DNA from: an uncultured Verrucomicrobiota bacterium
GTDB taxonomy: Bacteria > Verrucomicrobiota > Verrucomicrobiia > Opitutales > Opitutaceae
Reading direction: 5' to 3'
Length of the DNA: 44,701 bases
Assembly (NCBI GenBank): GCA_903904685.1
Contig: CAIVDS010000024.1
Span: 1 to 44,701, forward strand
Under the pieces are notes generated by a model. The model worked only from the letters and a program-made list of their open reading frames with translations. It was not told the DNA's origin and made no database searches. Position numbers and translations under genes: made by a program. This document shows, one piece after another, positions 6,778 through 17,001 of the stretch. Positions within the stretch are counted from its first letter, which is position 1. Each line of letters starts with the position of its first letter.

Positions 6778-9704
6778 GAGGCACCTCCTGTGGCTGGAGC
6801 CGGAGAGGAAGGGGACAACTGTGACTCCAAAATGGATGCTCGGGATTGGGCCTTGTCAGCTTCAGGGTAGCCCGTGAAACGTTTGTCACGAAGCATCTCC
6901 TTATAAGTGGCGAGGGCTTCCTTGAGCTGGCCAAGCCGTTCAAAGGTTTCGCCGCTGCTAAGGTAAGCTTTGGCAACCCACGGGGTAAACTTGCGATAGG
7001 AGATGAACACCCTCTGGAAATGGGCCTGCGCCTGCGCAAGATTTTCGGAACCGCCGCGCTTGGTCAAAATCTCACCGAGCGAATAAACACTCTGGGCCGT
7101 GGCCTCGCCGCGCCACTGGCGGGTGCCGGCGACCTGTTCAAACAACTCCTTTGAGGCGTCATAATTGCCCTTGGACAGAAGGGTCTTCGCCCGTCCAAGA
7201 GTGGCCTCCAAAAGCTTGTTGCGTGCGCCAGCCCGGTCGATCGCATAGCCGAACTGGACGAGGGCCGTGTCATAATCGCCTTTCCTGTAGGCGATCTCGC
7301 CCAATCCCGCATATCCAAAATCGGCATAAAAGGAGCGTGGATAATGCAGCACGAGGTAATCGTAACAACCGCGCGCCTGATCGAGCTGCCCTTTCGCGAG
7401 GAAGCGGTCGCCCACACCGCCAAGAAGTCCGGGGGGCAGAGCCTCGGGCGCGATCTCCTGCCCGATGCGTTCGAGCAACTGATTGCGCAAGGCATTGTCT
7501 CTACGGAGGGAGGCCACCTCCGCCTCGGTGAAAAACACGCGGGCCTTCACCGTGGGTTGGTTGCGTGTCTCGGGAAGAGTGAGCTGTGATTCAACCTTCT
7601 GGGCGATCTGCTCAGGCGTGGGTGCGGGCGGACGCTTGCCATCCGGCCCGAGCTTGGGCGGACGCGCCATCAACGCAGCCATCTGGGTCAACAGGCGCTC
7701 GACGGCTTCACGGCTGGGATCGGCGATATAACGACGGGCAATGATGGCCATCTGCTCAATGGCGTCGTCGATGCGGCCTTCGCGCGACCGCAACTTGCCG
7801 ATCCAGTAAGCAGCGTTGATCACAAAGGGACTGTCCGGTTTTTCCCGGGCAAAATCCTCCCACATCACGGCGGCCGCATTATAATCCCGCTTGGTCTGAT
7901 AGTGCTTGGTGAGCTCATCCAACACATAACCCAGTTGTTCGTCGGAAAGTGACAGGGCCAGCGCGGCACGATAGCTGGCGATGGCATCATCGATTCGGCC
8001 CAACCCGACATACACATCTCCCTGCGTGGAAAAAACCTCGCCTCTCTGTGGGTGCTCTGGAGGGTAATCAGTCAGCCACGCGGCCAGTTGTTTGTCGGCT
8101 ACAGCGTAGTTTTCCAATGCGTAGTTGGCGGCAGCTATACGGTAACGGGCCTCTGCCCCAAACCGCCCCTGCGGGTATTGCGCAAGATAGATATCAAGCG
8201 CCTTAATGGACTCTTCGGGACGTCCCAGCACAAGCGTGGCCATCGCCTTCAGATAGGTCGCATCCTCGATAAACTTTCCCGTGGGATATGTTGTCACATA
8301 CGTATTGGCCGACTGGTAAGCCGCATCAAACTTCCCCGCGGTGAAATAAAAATTGGCCTGCATTAAAACCATGAACTCAGCCAAGGGAGATTGCGGAAAC
8401 CTGCGGACTCCCTCCTCCAGCAACTTGATTTGCATGCTGCCGTTGCCGGCCGTGATGGCCGCCTGTGCACCCGCATAAAACGCCTGGGCCAAAAGCGGAC
8501 TGTTGGGCATGGCTTGTATGAAGCGGTCGATCGCGCCCTTCATTTTGTCAAGACGCCCCGACTCGGCGTAGGCCTGCACCAAACCGACATAACTGCTTTC
8601 ACTTTCCGCTACGTCGGGATGGTCTTTCAGCAGTCTTTCAAAAAGGATGGCCGCCTCCCAAACTCCGCCACGGACCTGAAAAGTATGACCCAAACGGTAG
8701 TACAGAGTGGCGTCGTAATTCTCGTTCTTCTCGATTTCCGCCACTGCGACCTTCACGGCCTTGAGCCGATCTTCCAGACGACGAATGAAGTCGGAGTCGA
8801 CCGCAGAGCTGCGAAACATGGCTTTCTGGCGACCGAGTGTGTTTTCCATCCGGGTGATGCGCAGGCTTTGTAGCCTCAAGAGCTCATGACGGGACAAAAC
8901 CGTACGATAAGCCGCAAGTGCTCCCGACGCATTGTCCGTGGCAATCAAGGCGTCGCCCAGTTGGAGACTGAGGATATTGAGACCCGCAAGATTATCGAGG
9001 GCTGCGAAATTTTCACGCAACATCTTCAATCCACGACTGGCGGCATCGAGGTTTTTTTCCTGAAGTTGCAGTGAAACCAGCGTCAACGCCGCATCCGCCC
9101 ACTCGGAATCGTGAGAAGCATTTTCCAACAAATGGTTGAGCGCATCGATTGCAACCGGGATTTGGCCCGCCTGCTGGGCAGCCATGGAACGATACATCAA
9201 CGCCTTGTCCCGGTAGACGGTGGACTCCTCCAACTTGGCGAAAACCGGTACCGCCTCGGCAAACTTGTTTTGCAGGGCCAAGGCTAGGCCCTGCACGAAC
9301 CGGGCATCGTTCGCAATCTGCTGGCCGACGGTCGACCGCATAAGCAGTTTTTTTGAGACTTCTTCGGCCCGTGCGAAGTTTTTGAGCTGAAACTGGGTGT
9401 TTGCGATCTGCAACAGGAAGTTATCGAGCGAAACCCCGTCGGGCAAAGTCTCGCCCGCCTCCACGCGGGCCAAAACCATTTCCATCAAATCAATCGCTGC
9501 GGACATCTGGCGCGCCTTTATCCTAGTGTCGGCCTCGACCAATATTTGAGGCAATGGCACGCGCACCTCCGCAGCGTGCAGTGCCCCTTCCAGAATTAAG
9601 ACGGCACAAAATCCTCGGATGATAAGATACGGGGCAAGGCGGAGAAACAGTAACTTGCGCAGGGGAAAACGCATGAGATAAGAGGAGAAAAGAAAGGTTT
9701 TCAT
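6774..9704 (-). CDS. Large exported tetratricopeptide-repeat protein
   Basis: A 976-residue protein made almost wholly of TPR units, recognisable by repeated helix pairs such as 'AVPVFAKLEESTVYRDKALMYR', 'FYFTAGKFDAAYQSANTYVTTYP' and 'EIAYRKGDYDTALVQFGYAID'. The N-terminus holds a hydrophobic stretch (LAPYLIIRGFCAVLILEGALHA) consistent with a signal peptide, so it probably sits in the periplasm or at the outer membrane. Two starts are possible: ATG 9704, with a GGAAGGGG run directly before it, and ATG 9674, with no Shine-Dalgarno; I kept the longer. It heads the six-gene TPR-TPR-exbB-exbD-exbD-VWA operon and probably provides its protein-binding scaffold. Confidence 0.85.
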   Translation of the reverse strand: MKTFLFSSYLMRFPLRKLLFLRLAPYLIIRGFCAVLILEGALHAAEVRVPLPQILVEADTRIKARQMSAAIDLMEMVLARVEAGETLPDGVSLDNFLLQIANTQFQLKNFARAEEVSKKLLMRSTVGQQIANDARFVQGLALALQNKFAEAVPVFAKLEESTVYRDKALMYRSMAAQQAGQIPVAIDALNHLLENASHDSEWADAALTLVSLQLQEKNLDAASRGLKMLRENFAALDNLAGLNILSLQLGDALIATDNASGALAAYRTVLSRHELLRLQSLRITRMENTLGRQKAMFRSSAVDSDFIRRLEDRLKAVKVAVAEIEKNENYDATLYYRLGHTFQVRGGVWEAAILFERLLKDHPDVAESESSYVGLVQAYAESGRLDKMKGAIDRFIQAMPNSPLLAQAFYAGAQAAITAGNGSMQIKLLEEGVRRFPQSPLAEFMVLMQANFYFTAGKFDAAYQSANTYVTTYPTGKFIEDATYLKAMATLVLGRPEESIKALDIYLAQYPQGRFGAEARYRIAAANYALENYAVADKQLAAWLTDYPPEHPQRGEVFSTQGDVYVGLGRIDDAIASYRAALALSLSDEQLGYVLDELTKHYQTKRDYNAAAVMWEDFAREKPDSPFVINAAYWIGKLRSREGRIDDAIEQMAIIARRYIADPSREAVERLLTQMAALMARPPKLGPDGKRPPAPTPEQIAQKVESQLTLPETRNQPTVKARVFFTEAEVASLRRDNALRNQLLERIGQEIAPEALPPGLLGGVGDRFLAKGQLDQARGCYDYLVLHYPRSFYADFGYAGLGEIAYRKGDYDTALVQFGYAIDRAGARNKLLEATLGRAKTLLSKGNYDASKELFEQVAGTRQWRGEATAQSVYSLGEILTKRGGSENLAQAQAHFQRVFISYRKFTPWVAKAYLSSGETFERLGQLKEALATYKEMLRDKRFTGYPEADKAQSRASILESQLSPSSPAPATGGAS

Positions 9705-9899
9705 CCCCTTCCGTCAATGCATTCTGTGCAAATCGCCAAAATCTATTACTCCGTAGCGTGGTTGGATGAATGACATTTCAGACGAATATCAAGGACTGAG
9801 TCTCGGATTGGGACGTGCTGACCCGGAAGCCGTCCCGCGAGTGGTTGCTTGTGACGCAGTGAACGTTGCCCAGCCGTTGTTTCCCCGTGGGTGAACGCC

Positions 9900-9912
9900 C
9901 CATTGCCAATGG
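9900..9912. promoter_or_regulatory. Palindrome upstream of clpB
   Basis: CCATTGCCAATGG is a perfect 6-1-6 inverted repeat 25 bases before the clpB ATG, in the 233-base divergent gap between the TPR operon and clpB. The overlapping CCCCATTG resembles the -10 of heat-shock sigma factors, but no good CTTGAA-type -35 lies at the right distance. I see no CIRCE element. It could be an operator; nothing else in the gap stands out. Confidence 0.3.
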
Positions 9913-9937
9913 TCCAGCGCATGCATATGCTTAAACC

Positions 9938-12520
<2,583 letters not shown>

Positions 12521-12596
12521 GCAGACGATCCTATTGGTGGCATCACCTTTGGCTACGGTCTCGACGAATGACGAACTTCGCGCTTCGCTGACGCGC

Positions 12597-13496
12597 ATGG
12601 CCGAGCCTATCTGTTTTTTCAACCGTTACACGCAGACCTTGGAGACCGAGCGGATCTACGGTGAGAAGTGGCTGCGCTGGTCCTACGAAACTCCTTTGGG
12701 GCGGCTTGCGGTGGCGGCCTTGCTGAAGCGCGCCTGGTTCTCTCATTGGTATGGCTGGCGCATGAATAGGCCGATCAGCGCGCGAAAGGTGCTCCCGTTC
12801 ATCATCGATTACGGACTCGATACGGAGGAGTTCGCCCGCGACCCGCTCGGGTTTTCATCCTTCAACCAGTTTTTCTATCGTGCGCTCAAGAAGGAGGCGC
12901 GACCGATCGCACCGGGTGACGACGTGGCGGTATTCGCGGCTGACGGACGGCATCTGGCCTTCTCCGATGTGGATGCGGCTGACGGTTTCTACGTGAAAGG
13001 GATGAAGTTTACGCTGGCTGCGCTTTTGGGTGATGAGTCGTTGGCACAGACTTTTGCCGGCGGCGGGATGGTGATCTCGCGGCTGTGTCCGGTCGATTAT
13101 CACCGGTTTCATTTTCCCGTCGGCGGCACGCCGTCCGATCCGAGGTTGATCAATGGCTGCCTGTTTTCGGTGAACCCCATCGCATTGCGGCGCAATGCGG
13201 GGTATCTCGTGCAGAACAAACGGGCGGTGACGCTCATCGCTTCTTCGCGTTTTGGCCGCGTGGCCATGCTGGAGGTCGGGGCGACGTGCGTGGGCAGCAT
13301 CAAGAATCTGTTTCCGGCGGGCCGGTCGGTAGAGAAAGGGGCGGAGAAAGGATTTTTCACCTTTGGCGGCTCGTGTGTCATCACGATTTTCGAGAAAGGC
13401 CGGATTCGTTTTTCGGAGGATGTGGTCACGCAGAGTTCGAGGCACGTTGAAACCTACGCCCGCATGGGCGATGTCTTGGGCGTGGCGATTTCATGA
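12597..13496 (+). CDS. psd: Phosphatidylserine decarboxylase proenzyme
   Basis: A 299-residue membrane-associated, pyruvoyl-dependent enzyme that converts phosphatidylserine to phosphatidylethanolamine. The self-processing triad is visible: Asp116 (AADGRH), His169 (CPVDYHRFHFP) and the cleavage site Gly258-Ser259 in 'FGGSCVI', whose serine becomes the pyruvoyl group. The motif is GGSC rather than the LGST of the E. coli enzyme, a variant class. I start at ATG 12597 because 'MAEPICFFNRYT' opens the conserved region; an in-frame TTG at 12534 would add 21 residues of no clear character. No strong Shine-Dalgarno is present at either. It lies 76 bases after clpB and could be read through from it. 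Confidence 0.92.
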   Translation: MAEPICFFNRYTQTLETERIYGEKWLRWSYETPLGRLAVAALLKRAWFSHWYGWRMNRPISARKVLPFIIDYGLDTEEFARDPLGFSSFNQFFYRALKKEARPIAPGDDVAVFAADGRHLAFSDVDAADGFYVKGMKFTLAALLGDESLAQTFAGGGMVISRLCPVDYHRFHFPVGGTPSDPRLINGCLFSVNPIALRRNAGYLVQNKRAVTLIASSRFGRVAMLEVGATCVGSIKNLFPAGRSVEKGAEKGFFTFGGSCVITIFEKGRIRFSEDVVTQSSRHVETYARMGDVLGVAIS

Positions 13497-13572
13497 CGAA
13501 TCCTCGCAGGTTCACCATGCGCCTTCGGTCTTGCCAGAGGCTGCCGCGAATCCGCAGTCTTCGGTCATCGCC

Positions 13573-13656
13573 GCCCGGGTGGTGGAATGGCAGACACGAA
13601 GGTCTTAGAAGCCTTTGCTTAATAGCGTGCAGGTTCGAGTCCTGTCCCGGGCACCA
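13573..13656 (+). tRNA. tRNA-Leu (anticodon UAG)
   Basis: An 84-base tRNA including encoded CCA. The acceptor arms GCCCGGG (13573-13579) and CCCGGGC (13646-13652) pair fully, with discriminator A and CCA at 13654-13656. The anticodon stem AAGGT/GCCTT encloses the loop CTTAGAA, giving anticodon TAG. A class II variable arm (TGCTTAATAGCGTGC region) and the T-loop TTCGAGT are present. This reads CUN leucine codons. Confidence 0.95.
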
Positions 13657-13674
13657 GATTCTAGAGGTGAGCGG

Positions 13675-13699
13675 TTTGACTGGGGACAAATTGGGGATA
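13675..13699. repeat. Imperfect tandem repeat just 3' of tRNA-Leu
   Basis: Two adjacent 11-base copies, TGGGGACAAAT and TGGGGATAAAG, lie about 20 bases after the tRNA CCA. The 243-base gap up to the DUF3299-like gene also holds the inverted pair CTCGGTTT (13762-13769) and AAACCGAG (13817-13824). No integrase fragment is visible. It might be a leftover of an attachment region, but that is weak. Confidence 0.3.
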
Positions 13700-13899
13700 A
13701 AGTTTAAATCTATTCGATAAAACTAACAGGAGATAGCTTCAGGATCGTCCACAAACATTGCCTCGGTTTGCTTACGAAGGACGAAGGCAAGGCGTGGTTT
13801 TCAATCGTCCCTAGCTAAACCGAGAAGTCGTTAAGGTATCACAACACGGGTGAATCGGTGAAGGGGGGGAAGTGGCGGGAGAGGCAGGCTGGCAAGTCG

Positions 13900-14520
13900 T
13901 CAAGGGGTGGTGCTCTCGGGCGCTTTCACTTGTTCCATGCGTTCGCCGTCGAGCGAGTAGATACCCGTCAGGTAGCCGTTCTCATACTGACCGTGAACAT
14001 GCAAGGTTCCATAGATGGACACTGGGACATCCATGAGCGGCGGCATATCCGATCCGGGTTTCATCTTCACGACGATCCACTCGTTCAAGTTGGGCACGAT
14101 GCCGTAGCAGCACAGAGAAGGAGTGCGCACCAGCATACATTCGAGGACATAAGGGCCCCCGGTGCGCACCGGCAGCATGAAGCCCGTCACCACCGCCTTT
14201 CGGCCATCGAGCGCCTTGATGGCCTTGGGAATCTGCCCGTCAACCGACGGAGGCGGCTTGTTGGGCGTGGCCACCGGATCATAATCGGTCGGCGTGAAAG
14301 GGAAGGCCGCCAGCCGGTCGAAGCCCAGTTGCGCGTAGCCGTTCACCTCGACAGGCGGAGTCTCCAGGATGTCTCCCTTGGGAACGACCTTAGGCACGAT
14401 TCTCCGGGGCACGTTGGGATTGTCCACTCCTTGGGGCGTAAACAAATTGGCCCGCGTCGCCGGACCGACCACCAGCAGACCGGCGAACCAGAGTGCGACG
14501 AGATGAGGCAGGGGTTGCAT
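13900..14520 (-). CDS. Exported DUF3299-like protein
   Basis: A 206-residue protein with a signal peptide (hydrophobic LVALWFAGLLVVG, cleavage around TRA-N). The mature C-terminal half has the hallmarks of DUF3299: 'KAVVTGFMLPVRTGG...', a Cys-containing strand (here ECMLVRTPSLCCYG), 'VPVSIYGTLHVHG' and a final 'YLTGIYSLDGERME'. Function of the family is unknown; such genes often sit beside ABC exporters or importers linked to metals. It is the last gene of the six-gene operon running from 19547 down to 13900, 38 bases after the lipoprotein gene. Confidence 0.68.
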   Translation of the reverse strand: MQPLPHLVALWFAGLLVVGPATRANLFTPQGVDNPNVPRRIVPKVVPKGDILETPPVEVNGYAQLGFDRLAAFPFTPTDYDPVATPNKPPPSVDGQIPKAIKALDGRKAVVTGFMLPVRTGGPYVLECMLVRTPSLCCYGIVPNLNEWIVVKMKPGSDMPPLMDVPVSIYGTLHVHGQYENGYLTGIYSLDGERMEQVKAPESTTP

Positions 14521-14558
14521 GATAATAAGAGGAAGACGGACGTTTTATAGACAGGGTG

Positions 14559-15050
14559 TCAGTTCTTCTTGTTGCCCCTTGGAAAATTAAAAGGCACGTC
14601 GGCAACCCCCTGATCATGCACAGAAAGCCCCTTGAGCACCGCGTCAAACTCGGACGTCGTCTTTAGCCAGGGCGCGGAGGCTTCGTAAAGCGACGTGCTG
14701 GTCAAGGTTTCACCCGTGGCGGAATCGGCCACCGGCTTGAATTCCAGCACGCGCTCCCCGCCGCCGACTCTCGCCACGACCGTGAAGCCGGGCGAACCGC
14801 CGCGCACGAACTGCTCCATCTCGTCGTCGAGCACGTAGGCCGAAAGCTTGCCTGCTTCCATGTCGCGCACGAATTCCACGTGAAACGCGTCATCTCCCAG
14901 CGCCACCGTCGTGCCGCCATGCGGCGGCTGGTCCTTGTGCTGGTGCGCATTCGACTCCGACGGGCGTTGCGGTCTCCCACATCCGCCAAGGCTTAGTACG
15001 AGACCGGTCACCAGCAGGAATAATGTCCAAGGTGTTTTGCTTGCTTTCAT
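14559..15050 (-). CDS. Predicted lipoprotein, unknown function
   Basis: A 163-residue lipoprotein: hydrophobic signal, then lipobox LGGC with Cys24. The start of the mature part is His-rich (NAHQHKDQPPHGG), which could bind a transition metal, and is followed by a beta-rich domain ('VEFVRDMEAGKLSAYVLDDEMEQFVRG'). I do not recognise a named family. It starts eight bases after the permease gene ends. Its place beside an FtsX-type ABC pair and a TonB receptor suggests a periplasmic metal-handling or substrate-presenting role, which is inference. Confidence 0.7.
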   Translation of the reverse strand: MKASKTPWTLFLLVTGLVLSLGGCGRPQRPSESNAHQHKDQPPHGGTTVALGDDAFHVEFVRDMEAGKLSAYVLDDEMEQFVRGGSPGFTVVARVGGGERVLEFKPVADSATGETLTSTSLYEASAPWLKTTSEFDAVLKGLSVHDQGVADVPFNFPRGNKKN

Positions 15051-15057
15051 GGTGTTA

Positions 15058-16263
15058 TCACGACGAAGGAGTCAGGTTTTCGGCCACAGGCGTGCGATAG
15101 GCCTTCCACGCCGGCACGACCCCGCCGAGGGCCCCCAGTGCGATCATGCCGAGCGGGCAAAGCACCAGCACCGGATGCCAATGCGTCACGTCGAGCACGA
15201 CGCCGGTCTGCGCGCGGATCACGCCCGCCACGCCGCCAAACAGGCCCGCGTAGACCGCCACGCCCGCCACCGCGCCAAGCAGGCCGATCACCGCCGCCTC
15301 GGCGATGATGGTGCCAAACACCATGCGTCGGCGCGCTCCGAGCGAGCGCAGAATCGCGATGTCACGCCGGCGCGCGTCCATGGAGGCGTAGATGCTCGCC
15401 AACACCGAGGCTCCGGCCACTAGCGCCACGAGGTAGGCGACGAGCGCCAGCACCTGGTCGAGCCAGCCGATTTTGTTGAACAAGTCCGCGATGACCGTGC
15501 CGACCGGATAGGCGAACGTGAGGCGGTTGCCCTGCCGGTTGTAGCGGATGTCGAGCATCATGCCCGCCGTGGGCGCGCGCAACTGGACGAGCACGGCGCT
15601 CACGTCCGTGGCGGCGGCCGGATCATGGCCGGTCATGGTCTGCACGCCCTCGATGGGAATCCAGATCACGCGGTCCGCCGGGGTGTTGGTCGGCGCGAGG
15701 ATGCCGACGATGGTGTAGACATCCGGATGCTGCTCGTTGGGATTGAAGTTGAGTCCGTGGTACGGCTTGAAGGTGTCACCCACCTTGAGTGCCAGTTTCT
15801 GAGCGACAAACGAGCCAACCACCGCCTCGTGCTTTTCCGGGTCGAAGAGTCGCCCGCCTGGCTCGACAGCGTAGTTTCTGCCCCTGGTATATTCGACGTC
15901 GGTGAACAGCTCCGGGATCGTGCCGATGATGCGCCAGCCAAAATAATTGTCACCTACCGCGATGGGGATGGCGGTCTTGACCGCGGGATGGCGCTTGATC
16001 GCCTGGTAGTCGGCGTTCGACACGTTGCCCGGAGAGGCTTCCAGGTGGAAGATGGCGTTGAGGACGAGCTGGAGCTTGGAACCGCGCGCACCGAGCACCG
16101 CATCAAACGCCGTGGTGGTGTCCACAAAGGCGCGCTGTGTCTGCACCTTCACCATCCACACGGTGAGCAGCAGGCCGCAGGCGAGCGCGATGCTCGCCGC
16201 CGTCACAAGCGTGGACAGGGCATGCTGGCGAAGACTGCGGTAAACGATCAGGGGAAGGGTCAT
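15058..16263 (-). CDS. FtsX/MacB-type ABC transporter permease
   Basis: A 401-residue inner-membrane protein. TM1 (LVTAASIALACGLLLTVWMV, about 18-37) is followed by a large periplasmic MacB-like domain (about 45-265) and three C-terminal helices with the FtsX signature 'MDARRRDIAILRSLGARRRMVFGTIIAEA' between the second and third. I start at ATG 16263 because it overlaps the ATPase stop in an ATGA; an upstream in-frame start would lie inside the ATPase gene. Type VII ABC proteins of this class usually transmit force or extract lipoproteins rather than move small solutes across the membrane. Confidence 0.9.
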   Translation of the reverse strand: MTLPLIVYRSLRQHALSTLVTAASIALACGLLLTVWMVKVQTQRAFVDTTTAFDAVLGARGSKLQLVLNAIFHLEASPGNVSNADYQAIKRHPAVKTAIPIAVGDNYFGWRIIGTIPELFTDVEYTRGRNYAVEPGGRLFDPEKHEAVVGSFVAQKLALKVGDTFKPYHGLNFNPNEQHPDVYTIVGILAPTNTPADRVIWIPIEGVQTMTGHDPAAATDVSAVLVQLRAPTAGMMLDIRYNRQGNRLTFAYPVGTVIADLFNKIGWLDQVLALVAYLVALVAGASVLASIYASMDARRRDIAILRSLGARRRMVFGTIIAEAAVIGLLGAVAGVAVYAGLFGGVAGVIRAQTGVVLDVTHWHPVLVLCPLGMIALGALGGVVPAWKAYRTPVAENLTPSS

Positions 16264-16949
16264 GACGCACCTCCCGCTGCGGACAAACACCGGTTGATCG
16301 CGGCAAAGTCCCGCGTTTCCTCAAACTGCGCGAGCACCTCCTCGTCATGGCTGACAAGAAGCAGCGCCGCGCCGGCCTCGCGGCAGGTGTCACTGATAAG
16401 GGAGATCGCCTCGCAGGCGTGTTTGCGGTCGAGATTGCCCGTCGGCTCGTCGGCCAAGACGAGCCTTGGCTTGTTGGCCAGCGCACGGGCCACGGCCACG
16501 CGCTGCTGCTGCCCGGTGGAAAGCTGGCGAGGCCGGTGATGCAGTTTCGTGGAAAGCCCGACGTGGGCGAGGAGGCTGGAAGCCCGGGCGCGATCAATAC
16601 CGGAAGGGCCGAAAGCCATGCCCAGCTCGACATTCTCCAGCACGGTGAACCCCTGGAGCAGATTGAAGGTCTGAAAAATATAGCCGAGCGACGTGGCGCG
16701 CAGACGATCGCGCGCCGGTTCGGACAAGGCCGCCATGTTCCGCCCGTCGATCAGAATCCCCCCCGAGTCGGGCGCAAGAATGCCGGCGATGAGATTGAGA
16801 AACGTGGTCTTCCCCGAGCCGCTTTCACCGCGCAGGGCCACCTGCTGGCCGGCGGAGAGCGAAAACTCGGGAATATCCACGATGATGTGACGCGGTCCTT
16901 CGGGCGAAACGAAGGACTTGCGGAGGGATACTATTGATAGAATAGACAT
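16260..16949 (-). CDS. ABC transporter ATP-binding protein (LolD/MacB-type)
   Basis: A 229-residue ATPase with all nucleotide-binding motifs: Walker A 'GESGSGKTT' (about 42-50), Q-loop 'FQTFNLL', signature 'LSTGQQQR', Walker B 'LVLADEPTG' and the H-loop His in 'LLVSHD'. I start at ATG 16949 (MSILSIVSLRKSF), where homology to the family begins; an upstream in-frame start would overlap the TonB receptor gene. The stop overlaps the permease start by four bases, so the two subunits are coupled. Partner of the FtsX-type permease. Confidence 0.92.
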   Translation of the reverse strand: MSILSIVSLRKSFVSPEGPRHIIVDIPEFSLSAGQQVALRGESGSGKTTFLNLIAGILAPDSGGILIDGRNMAALSEPARDRLRATSLGYIFQTFNLLQGFTVLENVELGMAFGPSGIDRARASSLLAHVGLSTKLHHRPRQLSTGQQQRVAVARALANKPRLVLADEPTGNLDRKHACEAISLISDTCREAGAALLLVSHDEEVLAQFEETRDFAAINRCLSAAGGAS

Positions 16950-17001
16950 GAGAATGCTCGGTCGGTGCGGGGGCGTTAAAATGAAAAGGGGGATATTTTG
17001 C

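Noticed and set aside
9876-9905. Heat-shock sigma-factor promoter before clpB (GTTGTT/CCCCATTG)
   Set aside because: The -10 part is suggestive but the -35 is poor, so I kept only the palindrome as a feature.
13426-13720. Small ORFs on both strands over tRNA-Leu
   Set aside because: They overlap the tRNA and the decarboxylase 3' end and show no protein-like features.
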